DNA of 64,000 bases, from NCBI GenBank assembly GCA_964449285.1, contig CAYUZX010000008.1, positions 1 through 64,000 of the forward strand, read 5' to 3'. This stretch comes from QYOJ01 sp964449285. Lineage in GTDB: Bacteria; Bacteroidota; Bacteroidia; Bacteroidales; FEN-979. The notes beneath the pieces are model-generated. The model was not told the DNA's origin. It saw nothing but the letters and a program-made list of their open reading frames with translations, and did no database searches. This document shows positions 56,020 to 62,619 of this stretch, piece by piece. The first letter of the stretch is position 1; each line of letters begins with the position of its first letter. A program made the position numbers and the translations under genes.

Positions 56020-56803
56020 TTCCACAGTTGGCAAACTGCCAACTGCCAACTGCCAACTGTGGACTGAATAAGCCGAATACCGCTGCCCCGCTGCCACTCA
56101 TGGCTGCATAGAGAGCTCCCTGGTTGTAAAGCTCCTCTTTGATCTCACGGATGACAGGATATTTTGCCATCACTGGTTTCTCGAAGTCGTTGATAAGAGT
56201 CCCTTTCCACTCTTCAACGGGCAGCAGGATGATCTCTTTCAGAGAGCGTTTGGGCTTCCGGGGAGTGACCATCGCATAAGCTTCCGGGGTGCTGACATGA
56301 ACATCAGGCACCGACACCACAACCTGGTATCCCGAGAGGTCCAGATCGATTGATTCAAACTGATCGCCCCGGCCGAAGGCAAACACCGGCCGGTTTTCGA
56401 TGAAAAAGGCACAATCACTGCCCAGCTTTCTGGCGAGATCCTGCAACTGGGAATCCGTAAACTCCAACTGCCAGAGGTCATTCAACAGTTTAAGGGCAAA
56501 TGCAGCGTCCGATGAGCCTCCTCCGAGTCCTGCTCCCATGGGGATAACTTTGTGAAGGTGGATCTTGAGGCTGGCATCTGTCATCAATCTTGCCGCTTTC
56601 AACACCAGGTTCGATTCCGGATCGCCGTGGACTGGGGTACCGGTAGTATCAAATTCAATGCCTTCCTTATCGGATGGTATGATCTCCAGCGCGTCACGGA
56701 GGTTGATGGGATAGAAAACCGTTTCGATGTTGTGGAAGCCATCCGGTCGTTTTTCAACAACCTGCAGTCCGAGGTTTATTTTGGCGTTGGGGAAAGAGAT
56801 CAC
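55994..56803 (-). CDS. ispE: 4-diphosphocytidyl-2-C-methyl-D-erythritol kinase
   Basis: Fourth enzyme of the non-mevalonate (MEP) isoprenoid pathway: phosphorylates CDP-ME on the 2-hydroxyl. GHMP kinase. GTG 56803 gives the family N-terminus ISFPNAKINLGLQV; a TTG at 56815 is the alternative. ATP-binding loop PMGAGLGGGSSDAAFAL, with GHMP motif 3 near the C-terminus (YAAMSGSGAAVFGLF). Residues about 248-261 are translated from a TGCCAAC repeat hairpin and give a tail (QLAVGSWQFANCGT...) absent from the family, running into the convergent permease gene. Confidence 0.93.
   Translation of the reverse strand: MISFPNAKINLGLQVVEKRPDGFHNIETVFYPINLRDALEIIPSDKEGIEFDTTGTPVHGDPESNLVLKAARLMTDASLKIHLHKVIPMGAGLGGGSSDAAFALKLLNDLWQLEFTDSQLQDLARKLGSDCAFFIENRPVFAFGRGDQFESIDLDLSGYQVVVSVPDVHVSTPEAYAMVTPRKPKRSLKEIILLPVEEWKGTLINDFEKPVMAKYPVIREIKEELYNQGALYAAMSGSGAAVFGLFSPQLAVGSWQFANCGTISVFSTA
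56022..56062. repeat. TGCCAAC microrepeat forming a perfect hairpin
   Basis: Three TGCCAAC heptamers (56037-56057), flanked so that CCACAGTTGGCA (56022-56033) pairs fully with TGCCAACTGTGG (56051-56062), loop 17 bases. It lies at the convergent end of the permease gene and inside the ispE coding sequence. Could act as a terminator for the plus strand, although no T-run follows. Confidence 0.85.
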
Positions 56804-56900
56804 GGGATAATTCAACTATAAAATGTAAACTACAATATGTAAAATTACTAATTCCTCCGTATCTTTACAAAATGGCGCCAAACTACCAGAAATCATTCTT

Positions 56901-56932
56901 TTGTTCACTTGTCCACTCGTTCGCTCGTCCGC
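56901..56932. repeat. Microrepeat cluster, four TTGTCCAC-type 8-mers
   Basis: TTGTTCAC, TTGTCCAC, TCGTTCGC, TCGTCCGC, in the leader of the lipocalin gene, 30 bases before its ATG. Related to the TTGTCCGC octamers at 19131. Confidence 0.8.
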
Positions 56933-56961
56933 TTTGCAAACATCAACCAATCCAAATTCTC

Positions 56962-57483
56962 ATGAACCGATTCATTATCCTTTCCATCATGCTAAGCCTT
57001 TTCAGAACTACCTCAGCTCAAACGCCTGTAACGGTGGTCAAAGAAGTCGACCTGAACCGCTACATGGGTACCTGGTATGAGATTGCCCGACTGCCTAACT
57101 CGTTCGAACGTGGGTTGAAATGTACCACAGCCACGTACGAGATACGGGACGACGGCAGAGTGACTGTGATCAACCGCGGAGTTGATGTTTACGATCCGTC
57201 CAAAACCGACGAAGCCAAAGGCGTTGCCTGGATTCCCGATCCTGCCCAACCGGGCAAACTGAAGGTCAGGTTCTTCTGGCCCTTTTCGGGAGATTACTGG
57301 ATCATCGATCTCGATCCCGATTATCAGTATGTGCTCGTTGGTTCTCCCAACCACAAGTATTTGTGGGTGCTTGCCCGGACGAAATTTATTTCTGATGAAG
57401 TCTACCTGGGATTGCTCCAAAAAGCAAAGGAGGACGGATTTGAACTGGCCAACCTGATCAAGGTCAGCCAGTATTGCGATTGA
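56962..57483 (+). CDS. Bacterial lipocalin (Blc-like)
   Basis: 173 residues from ATG 56962, which opens with a signal peptide (FIILSIMLSLFRTTSAQ). A longer reading from 56872 only adds the repeat cluster. Lipocalin signature GTWYEIARLPNSFERG, then NRGVDVYDPSKTDEAKG, FFWPFSGDYWIIDLD and LWVLART, as in E. coli Blc. The eight-stranded barrel binds lysophospholipids or fatty acids. No lipobox, so it is probably soluble in the periplasm. Its TGA (57481-57483) abuts the stop codon of the convergent peroxidase gene. Confidence 0.92.
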   Translation: MNRFIILSIMLSLFRTTSAQTPVTVVKEVDLNRYMGTWYEIARLPNSFERGLKCTTATYEIRDDGRVTVINRGVDVYDPSKTDEAKGVAWIPDPAQPGKLKVRFFWPFSGDYWIIDLDPDYQYVLVGSPNHKYLWVLARTKFISDEVYLGLLQKAKEDGFELANLIKVSQYCD

Positions 57484-58611
57484 TCAGGGCAGATCGGGCA
57501 TCCCAAATGCAGGATTGGTCACAAAGGAACTATCGGTCAGCGTCAGTAAAAAAGCCTTCAGGTCGGCTTTCTCGGTAGGGGTCAGCTGATTCCCGTTCGT
57601 AGAGATGTGGTGCATCAGCGGATTGACGTAGGGCGACCAAACCAGTCCTGAACTGTAAAAGTCAATGACCTCATCGATGGTATTAAATCTTCCATCGTGC
57701 ATGTAAGGCGCCGTGAATGCCAGATTACGAAGGGTAGGTGCTTTATATGCCCCGATATCTCCCACGTTCCCCGAAACCTGGTACCTGTCTCCTTGGTCTG
57801 TAAAAACAGAATCCTTCCCATTGTTGTAAAACAAGTTGGTCGTGAAGAGCGGGTTTCCTTCCCCTCCGTGGCAATGGAAACAATCGCCCCCCTCTTCTGT
57901 CATAAAAAGGACATAGCCCAGAAGTTCACTCTGGTTCAGCTGAACTTCACCCCTGAGATAACGGTCAAACCTGGAATCGGCACTGATGAGGGTGCGAACA
58001 AACTGGGCAATCGCCCTCCCCATGTTTTTTGTAGTCACAGTCGAGCTTCCGAATGCTTTCTCAAATAGTTCCGGATATCCCGGAATGCTTTGGATCAATG
58101 CTTTGGCCAAATTGGTATCGCTGTTCATCTCATGTGGCGCCACGATGCCCATCCATACCAGGTCTTCCAGATGTCGGATGCCGGATGCCGGATTATCCGG
58201 ATAGACTCTCCCGTTCCAGAGGTAGCCTGAGTGAGTCCATACCAAATTGATCATCGGCATCATATAATGTGGAGTAAGGATCCCTGTAACACCGAAAGGA
58301 TGTCCTCCGGTATACCTGGGATGGTCAATACCACATTCAAAGGAGCAGGATTGAAGATGGCACGTGGCGCAGGTCATCATGGAATCGGGATGGGTACGGC
58401 CCGAAATCCGGCCGTCATAAAAGAGCATCCTCCCCAGCTCAACTCCTTCAACAGTCATCGGGTTGTCTTCAGGGATATTCAATTGTGTCGGAAACCGGAA
58501 TGGGATCTCGATCTGGTAAGGTGTCGGCTGATACGAAGACGCAGGCGGATCGCTCTTTTTACAGGAAAAAAGCGCCAGCAGGAGGATGATGTATGGGATT
58601 CTTTTATTCAT
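57484..58611 (-). CDS. Di-haem cytochrome c peroxidase family lipoprotein (CcpA/MauG-like)
   Basis: 375 residues; lipoprotein signal LLLALFSC (Cys17). Two c-type haem sites: CATCH (81-85) and CFHCH (244-248). Family motifs: LGRMLFYDGRIS, YLWNGR, KAPTLRNLAFTAPYMHDGRF. The enzyme reduces H2O2 with electrons from a small cytochrome or oxidises an unknown partner. Residues about 138-148 (PDNPASGIRHL) are encoded by GATGCCG repeats between NGR and LEDLVWM, near the first haem domain's end. ATGA overlap with ung upstream, so both are co-transcribed. Confidence 0.9.
   Translation of the reverse strand: MNKRIPYIILLLALFSCKKSDPPASSYQPTPYQIEIPFRFPTQLNIPEDNPMTVEGVELGRMLFYDGRISGRTHPDSMMTCATCHLQSCSFECGIDHPRYTGGHPFGVTGILTPHYMMPMINLVWTHSGYLWNGRVYPDNPASGIRHLEDLVWMGIVAPHEMNSDTNLAKALIQSIPGYPELFEKAFGSSTVTTKNMGRAIAQFVRTLISADSRFDRYLRGEVQLNQSELLGYVLFMTEEGGDCFHCHGGEGNPLFTTNLFYNNGKDSVFTDQGDRYQVSGNVGDIGAYKAPTLRNLAFTAPYMHDGRFNTIDEVIDFYSSGLVWSPYVNPLMHHISTNGNQLTPTEKADLKAFLLTLTDSSFVTNPAFGMPDLP
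58170..58190. repeat. Microrepeat cluster inside the peroxidase gene, GATGCCG 7-mers
   Basis: GATGTCG, GATGCCG, GATGCCG, then the degenerate GATTATC. Translated in frame on the minus strand. Confidence 0.75.
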
Positions 58612-59318
58612 ATGTCTAATTCAGTGGGCAGTGGGCAGTTGGCCAGGCTCCAGTCGATCTCCTCTTTACCCATCTGCTTGAGCAAAGCATTTACCTGAGA
58701 AAAATGCCGGCAACCGAAAAACCCTCTGGATGCCGACAAAGGGGATGGATGAGGAGCAGTGAGGATGAAGTGTTTTGATACGTCAATTAGCTCCCGTTTG
58801 GCGATAGCAAAATTTCCCCATAGAAGAAATATCACTCCTTCCCGCTTTTCCGATATAGCCCGAATCGCGGCATCGGTAAATTGCTCCCACCCTTTTCCCT
58901 GATGCGATCCGGCCTGGTTTTCACGAACAGTAAGCGTTGCGTTCAATAACAAGACGCCCTGGTCAGCCCACCGCGTAAGATTCCCATTAGCCTGAGGAAA
59001 GATTCCTAAATCAGCTTTAATCTCTTTGAAAATATTGATAAGAGAAGGAGGAAGAGGTATCCCTTCCGGGACAGAGAAACAGAGTCCGTGAGCCTGCCCG
59101 TAACTATGATAGGGATCCTGACCAATTATCACCACCTTCACCTGTTCGAATGGTGTATGATTGAATGCGTTAAAGATTAGGGCGCCGGGAGGAAAAACCC
59201 TGAATCGCTTTTTCTCCCCTACCAGAAATTCCTTCAATGCTCCAAAATAGGGCTGGTCAAACACCGGGCTGAGAACAGCTTTCCAACTCTCCTCGATGAG
59301 AGGATCAATTTTCTGCAT
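58608..59318 (-). CDS. ung: Uracil-DNA glycosylase, family 1
   Basis: 236 residues. Removes uracil from DNA to start base-excision repair. Catalytic water-activating loop VIIGQDPYHSYGQAHGLCFSV and the Leu-intercalation loop HPSPLSASRGFFGC are intact, as is the uracil-binding LLLNATLTVRE. Family proteins usually end soon after the IDWSL segment; here the tail LANCPLPTELDI comes from GTGGGCA repeats at 58624-58644. The stop overlaps the peroxidase start by four bases. Confidence 0.95.
   Translation of the reverse strand: MQKIDPLIEESWKAVLSPVFDQPYFGALKEFLVGEKKRFRVFPPGALIFNAFNHTPFEQVKVVIIGQDPYHSYGQAHGLCFSVPEGIPLPPSLINIFKEIKADLGIFPQANGNLTRWADQGVLLLNATLTVRENQAGSHQGKGWEQFTDAAIRAISEKREGVIFLLWGNFAIAKRELIDVSKHFILTAPHPSPLSASRGFFGCRHFSQVNALLKQMGKEEIDWSLANCPLPTELDI
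58624..58644. repeat. Microrepeat cluster at the 3' end of ung, GTGGGCA 7-mers
   Basis: GTGGGCA, GTGGGCA, GTTGGCC; on the minus strand TGCCCAC/TGCCAAC-like, the same family as 60461 and 56037. Encodes the last residues of Ung. Confidence 0.75.
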
Positions 59319-59375
59319 GGTTAAATTATAAACGGATAGAAGTTAATAACTTTACGCAATAACTGTTGAAATAAG

Positions 59376-59405
59376 TTGTCAGTAACATAGAATTGGTTAA
59401 TTTTG
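59376..59405 (+). promoter_or_regulatory. Probable promoter of the small lipoprotein gene
   Basis: TTG at 59376-59378 and TAATTTTG at 59398-59405, separated by 19 bases, match the Bacteroidota -33 and -7 elements. Transcription would begin near 59412, giving a leader of about 30 bases before ATG 59444. Confidence 0.5.
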
Positions 59406-59443
59406 CATCCAAATTGCCTGATATGAGTCTATCCATCAAAAAT

Positions 59444-59569
59444 ATGAAAAAAATCGTCATTATGATGTTAACGGTCATAGTGGTTGGCATGATTGTCTCT
59501 TCATGCACATCTGGTCAGCGATGTGCCGCATATGGTGAACGAAGCCGGTACCAGGTAGAACGACATTAA
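59444..59569 (+). CDS. Small lipoprotein of 41 residues
   Basis: Begins MKKIVIMMLTVIVVGM, then the lipobox VSSC (Cys21), leaving a mature peptide of about 21 residues (CTSGQRCAAYGERSRYQVER...). An in-frame ATG at 59423 would add seven residues. It has its own promoter-like sequence and ends 20 bases before a perfect 36-base palindrome. Short lipoproteins with a CxAYG-type tail seem familiar from Bacteroidota but I cannot name a family. Function unknown. Confidence 0.65.
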   Translation: MKKIVIMMLTVIVVGMIVSSCTSGQRCAAYGERSRYQVERH

Positions 59570-59589
59570 CGAAGTACAATTTATTCCAT

Positions 59590-59625
59590 AAAAGTAGGGG
59601 CAATTCATGAATTGCCCCTACTTTT
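59590..59625. repeat. Perfect 36-base palindrome (AAAAGTAGGGGCAATTC arms)
   Basis: All 36 bases are self-complementary around TCATGA. The right half ends in CTACTTTT, so it could terminate transcription of the small lipoprotein gene on the plus strand and equally on the minus strand. The half copy at 1-17 shows it is dispersed. The -7 box of the next gene begins five bases later. Confidence 0.85.
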
Positions 59626-59630
59626 ATTTT

Positions 59631-59638
59631 TACCTTTG
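59631..59638 (+). promoter_or_regulatory. Probable -7 box of the gene at 59664
   Basis: TACCTTTG, full match to TAnnTTTG, 26 bases before ATG 59664. The -33 position falls inside the palindrome at 59590-59625, which could therefore affect initiation. Confidence 0.4.
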
Positions 59639-59663
59639 TGCCAATACACTAGTTCTTCAGCGA

Positions 59664-60431
59664 ATGAAACGAGTACAGGCATATTTAATCTTGATTCTCG
59701 TACTCACGTATTGCTTCCTGGGGTATTCAACACAAGCCCAGTACCAGCCTGAGCCCGATCTGCTTCCCGACAATGTCCTCACTGAAAAACAATGGGCCCT
59801 GGGAGTTTTGATTCATACCAACGGATGGGGACTGAAGTTCAGGTATGGGAAAAACCGCACTGCACTTCGGCTCTGGATGTGGGAAGCAGACTACTCAACG
59901 TATAAATCTGCCAAAGAGATCCGGGTCCTCAATCCATATTATGCTGATTCGAAAAGCTATATCTACGGAAAGGTGAATTCCGTCTCATTTCTCCGTGCAG
60001 GCACCGGCCAGCAATACATCCTGAACCGCAAACCCTACTGGGGAGGTGTTCAGTTGAGCATTCTCTGGATGGGAGGGATTTCGATTGGCTTTGCAAAACC
60101 AATGTACCTGTATATAATCTATCCGATCAGTCAGAATGAGTACGAAATTAAAGAGGAACGGTATGACCCTGAAAATCACTTCGCCGATGACATCTTCGGC
60201 CGTGCGTCACTGCTTGCCGGTATCCTTGAGCTTAAATTACATCCCGGCCTCTACGCCCGGGGCGGACTTGAATTCGAATTCGGGAATAAAAACAAACGAC
60301 CCAAAGCCCTGGAAGTAGGCGCCTGCCTTGATATTTCACCAATCGGCATCCCCATCATGGCCTATAATCCCAGGCAGAATTTGTTTTTGACTCTATACCT
60401 GAGTTTTACGTTTGGGAAAAGATACAATTGA
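59664..60431 (+). CDS. Exported hypothetical protein, probable outer-membrane barrel
   Basis: 255 residues. ATG 59664 starts a signal peptide (VQAYLILILVLTYCFLGYSTQAQ); a reading from 59607 would start inside the palindrome. The mature part has alternating aromatic strands (WALGVLIHTNGWGLKFRYGK, YWGGVQLSILWMGGISIGFAKP, LYARGGLEFEFG, LFLTLYLSFTFGKRYN) and ends with an aromatic-basic strand as small barrels do. No enzyme motif. Function unknown; stands alone. Confidence 0.8.
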   Translation: MKRVQAYLILILVLTYCFLGYSTQAQYQPEPDLLPDNVLTEKQWALGVLIHTNGWGLKFRYGKNRTALRLWMWEADYSTYKSAKEIRVLNPYYADSKSYIYGKVNSVSFLRAGTGQQYILNRKPYWGGVQLSILWMGGISIGFAKPMYLYIIYPISQNEYEIKEERYDPENHFADDIFGRASLLAGILELKLHPGLYARGGLEFEFGNKNKRPKALEVGACLDISPIGIPIMAYNPRQNLFLTLYLSFTFGKRYN

Positions 60432-60460
60432 GGTACGAAGTTAAAAGTACGAAGTTTTTT

Positions 60461-60481
60461 TGCCAACTGCCCACTGCCAAC
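60461..60481. repeat. Microrepeat cluster, TGCCAAC 7-mers
   Basis: TGCCAAC, TGCCCAC, TGCCAAC in the 65-base convergent gap before the birA stop. A direct repeat GTACGAAG (60433, 60448) precedes it. Confidence 0.75.
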
Positions 60482-60496
60482 TTGATTATCTCCTCA

Positions 60497-61243
60497 TCAC
60501 TCCATCAAGTATTCGATTCCTTTGTGGGAGTAAGCCTTTAGAGCACCTCCCGGATGTTCCACCAGCAGTCGGCCGAATTCATCCACGCCCTTGATAATCC
60601 CAGGAATCTCCCGGTCATCGACCAGAAAAGTCTTCTCCTCCTTATAGCCCAGTAACGCTTTATAAAAATCGGATTCCAATTGTTCTGTTTCATTCATTCT
60701 CAATAGTGAGTACCTCTCTTCCAGCGTGTTGCAAAGAATAACCAGTGCCTCTTTCAGTTTCAGCTCCTGATGAATGATCTGGAATAGCGATGCGGCTTGT
60801 GTCAGCTGATGGTCAAACTTCGTCTGGTTGATATTGAGTCCGATCCCAACGATGGAGGTTTCAAGGGACTCCCCTTCCACGATATGATCAATGAGGATAC
60901 CTCCAATTTTCTTCGATCCGATCAGGATGTCGTTTGGCCACTTAACGACAGCTCCATCGACATAAGCGGATAAAAAGTCAAGTACGCCGAGGGATATCGC
61001 TTCGTTGAGGAGAAATTGACGACTGGGTTGAAGAAACCGGGGATGTAATAAAATCGAACATGTGAGGTTTTGTCCGGGTTCACTATCCCAGGAGTTATCA
61101 CCCTGTCCCTTTCCAGCAGTCTGGAATCTGGCCATGATCACGGTCCCTTCATCAATAGCTCCTTTGCTGAGCATCCTTTCGGTATAAAGGTTAGTTGAAT
61201 CAACCTCCTCCAGCTCGATGAAAACATAGCCAATTTTCCCCAT
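60497..61243 (-). CDS. birA: Biotin--[acetyl-CoA-carboxylase] ligase, no repressor domain
   Basis: 248 residues from ATG 61243. The frame runs on upstream to 61498, but that part is antisense to radC and lacks family similarity. Attaches biotin to carboxylase carrier domains through biotinyl-AMP. Seen: VDSTNLYTERM, the biotinyl-AMP loop AGKGQGDNSWDSEPGQNL, KWPNDILIGSKKIGGIL and the C-terminal SH3-like domain. No N-terminal helix-turn-helix, so it is the monofunctional type. Divergent from radC with a 64-base gap. Confidence 0.93.
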   Translation of the reverse strand: MGKIGYVFIELEEVDSTNLYTERMLSKGAIDEGTVIMARFQTAGKGQGDNSWDSEPGQNLTCSILLHPRFLQPSRQFLLNEAISLGVLDFLSAYVDGAVVKWPNDILIGSKKIGGILIDHIVEGESLETSIVGIGLNINQTKFDHQLTQAASLFQIIHQELKLKEALVILCNTLEERYSLLRMNETEQLESDFYKALLGYKEEKTFLVDDREIPGIIKGVDEFGRLLVEHPGGALKAYSHKGIEYLME

Positions 61244-61307
61244 GATGAAGTTTTTTCCGGGCAAATGTATAACCTTTTCCCCTCTTTCCTGATTAACGGA
61301 AAAAAAG

Positions 61308-62006
61308 ATGCAAAAGTATTCAAAACATGTTACCATCAAACAGTGGGCTGAGGAAGACCGCCCGCGGGAGAAGCTGATGCTGAAAGGCAGACACGCACTG
61401 AGTGATGCTGAATTGATCGCTATCCTGATTGGATCAGGAACCCAGGAAATGTCGGCTGTGGAAATTGCCAAAGGGATCCTGGAAGGGGTCAACGACAACC
61501 TGACAGAGCTTGGGAGGTTATCGGTTCATGACCTGCTAAAAAATCACGGTGTTGGCCCGGCCCGGGCGATTGCCATTGCCGCCGCATTGGAACTGGGACG
61601 GCGCAGGAATGAATCAGTTCCTCCCGGAAAATCGCTGGTACGAAAAAGCCAGGATGCCTTCTTTGTCCTGAAGACCGTCATGCAGGATAAACCCTACGAG
61701 GAGTTCTGGATCCTCCTGTTGAATCGCGCGAACCGTCTCATCCGGAAGGAGTGTATCAGCGAAGGAGGCATTTCAGGTACAGTTGTCGACCCGAAAAAGA
61801 TCTTCAAGATTGCCCTGGACTATCATGCCACCGGGATCATCCTCGGGCACAATCATCCCTCGGGTAACACCAAGCCCAGTGAATCAGATATCCGAATTAC
61901 CAACAAGATCGTAGAGGCCGGAAAATTGCTGGAGGTATCTGTATTGGATCATATCGTTGTGACAGATCGTGATTTCTTTAGCTTCTCGGATAACGGGATG
62001 ATGTGA
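61308..62006 (+). CDS. radC: RadC family JAB/MPN-domain protein
   Basis: 232 residues. N-terminal helix-hairpin-helix-like region (LSDAELIAILIGSGT, GVGPARAIAIAAALELGRR) and a JAMM metal site GHNHPSGNTKPSESD. Named for a supposed role in DNA repair, but its biochemical activity is unproven. Full length, ATG 61308. Overlaps the end of the convergent deacetylase gene by 29 bases. Confidence 0.94.
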   Translation: MQKYSKHVTIKQWAEEDRPREKLMLKGRHALSDAELIAILIGSGTQEMSAVEIAKGILEGVNDNLTELGRLSVHDLLKNHGVGPARAIAIAAALELGRRRNESVPPGKSLVRKSQDAFFVLKTVMQDKPYEEFWILLLNRANRLIRKECISEGGISGTVVDPKKIFKIALDYHATGIILGHNHPSGNTKPSESDIRITNKIVEAGKLLEVSVLDHIVVTDRDFFSFSDNGMM

Positions 62007-62619
62007 GTTCCCTAAACCTATATCCCTCCTCTAAAAAGTGATCAAGGAACCGGGGCAGGGCAAAGAGGACATTTTCGGCTGCTTTGATGTTGTCGTGGAA
62101 GAGGACAATTGAACCGGGATGGGTATGTTGGATTGCGATATCGAGACACTGTTCCGGCTTGATCCGGCGGTTGTAATCATATGTAAGCACGTTCCACAGA
62201 ACAAACAGGTAATTATTTCGCAGCAGGAAGTATTGCGATGGCGTGAATTTCCCGTAAGGGGGACGAAACAGCTTTGTCTGAAAAAGGGGTTCGCAGCGGG
62301 TAACGTCTTCCACATAAGCTGCCGGGGGACTCTTCCATCCATGAAGGTGGTGGTAGGTGTGGTTGCCAACGGCATGCCCCTCTCCTTTCAGTCGTTTGAA
62401 GAGGTCGGGATTTCCAGCCACATTGGCACCCAGACAAAAAAAGGTGGCTTTCACATTCCTCTCGTTCAGGATATCGAGGATAGCCGGGGTGATTTCGGGC
62501 ATAGGGCCGTCATCAAATGTCAGGTAGATCTCTTTTTCGGTAGTCGTGACTTCACAGATGAGATGATCGCTGCTGAAAAAGCGGCATATAAAGGGCCGTT
62601 TGATGCATCTTTTCCTCAT
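61978..62619 (-). CDS. Polysaccharide deacetylase family protein (NodB homology)
   Basis: 213 residues. Motif 1 TFDDGP, motif 2 GNHTYHH with two metal His, motif 3 RPPYGKF, motif 4 HTHPGSIVLFHDN. Removes N-acetyl groups from a polysaccharide, perhaps peptidoglycan or an exopolysaccharide. No clear signal peptide: the N-terminus MRKRCIKRPFICRFF is short and basic, so location is uncertain. It follows the membrane protein gene with an ATGA overlap, implying coupled translation. Confidence 0.9.
   Translation of the reverse strand: MRKRCIKRPFICRFFSSDHLICEVTTTEKEIYLTFDDGPMPEITPAILDILNERNVKATFFCLGANVAGNPDLFKRLKGEGHAVGNHTYHHLHGWKSPPAAYVEDVTRCEPLFQTKLFRPPYGKFTPSQYFLLRNNYLFVLWNVLTYDYNRRIKPEQCLDIAIQHTHPGSIVLFHDNIKAAENVLFALPRFLDHFLEEGYRFRELTSSRYPRS

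Noticed and set aside
56872..56961. N-terminal extension of the lipocalin
   Set aside because: It would translate an 8-mer repeat cluster ahead of a proper signal peptide that begins at ATG 56962.
59590..59625. Start of the barrel-like gene at 59607 inside the palindrome
   Set aside because: The signal peptide begins at ATG 59664 and a -7 box lies between the two positions.
61244..61498. Longer birA reading frame starting at 61498
   Set aside because: The extension is antisense to the conserved start of radC and lacks BirA family features; ATG 61243 fits the family N-terminus.
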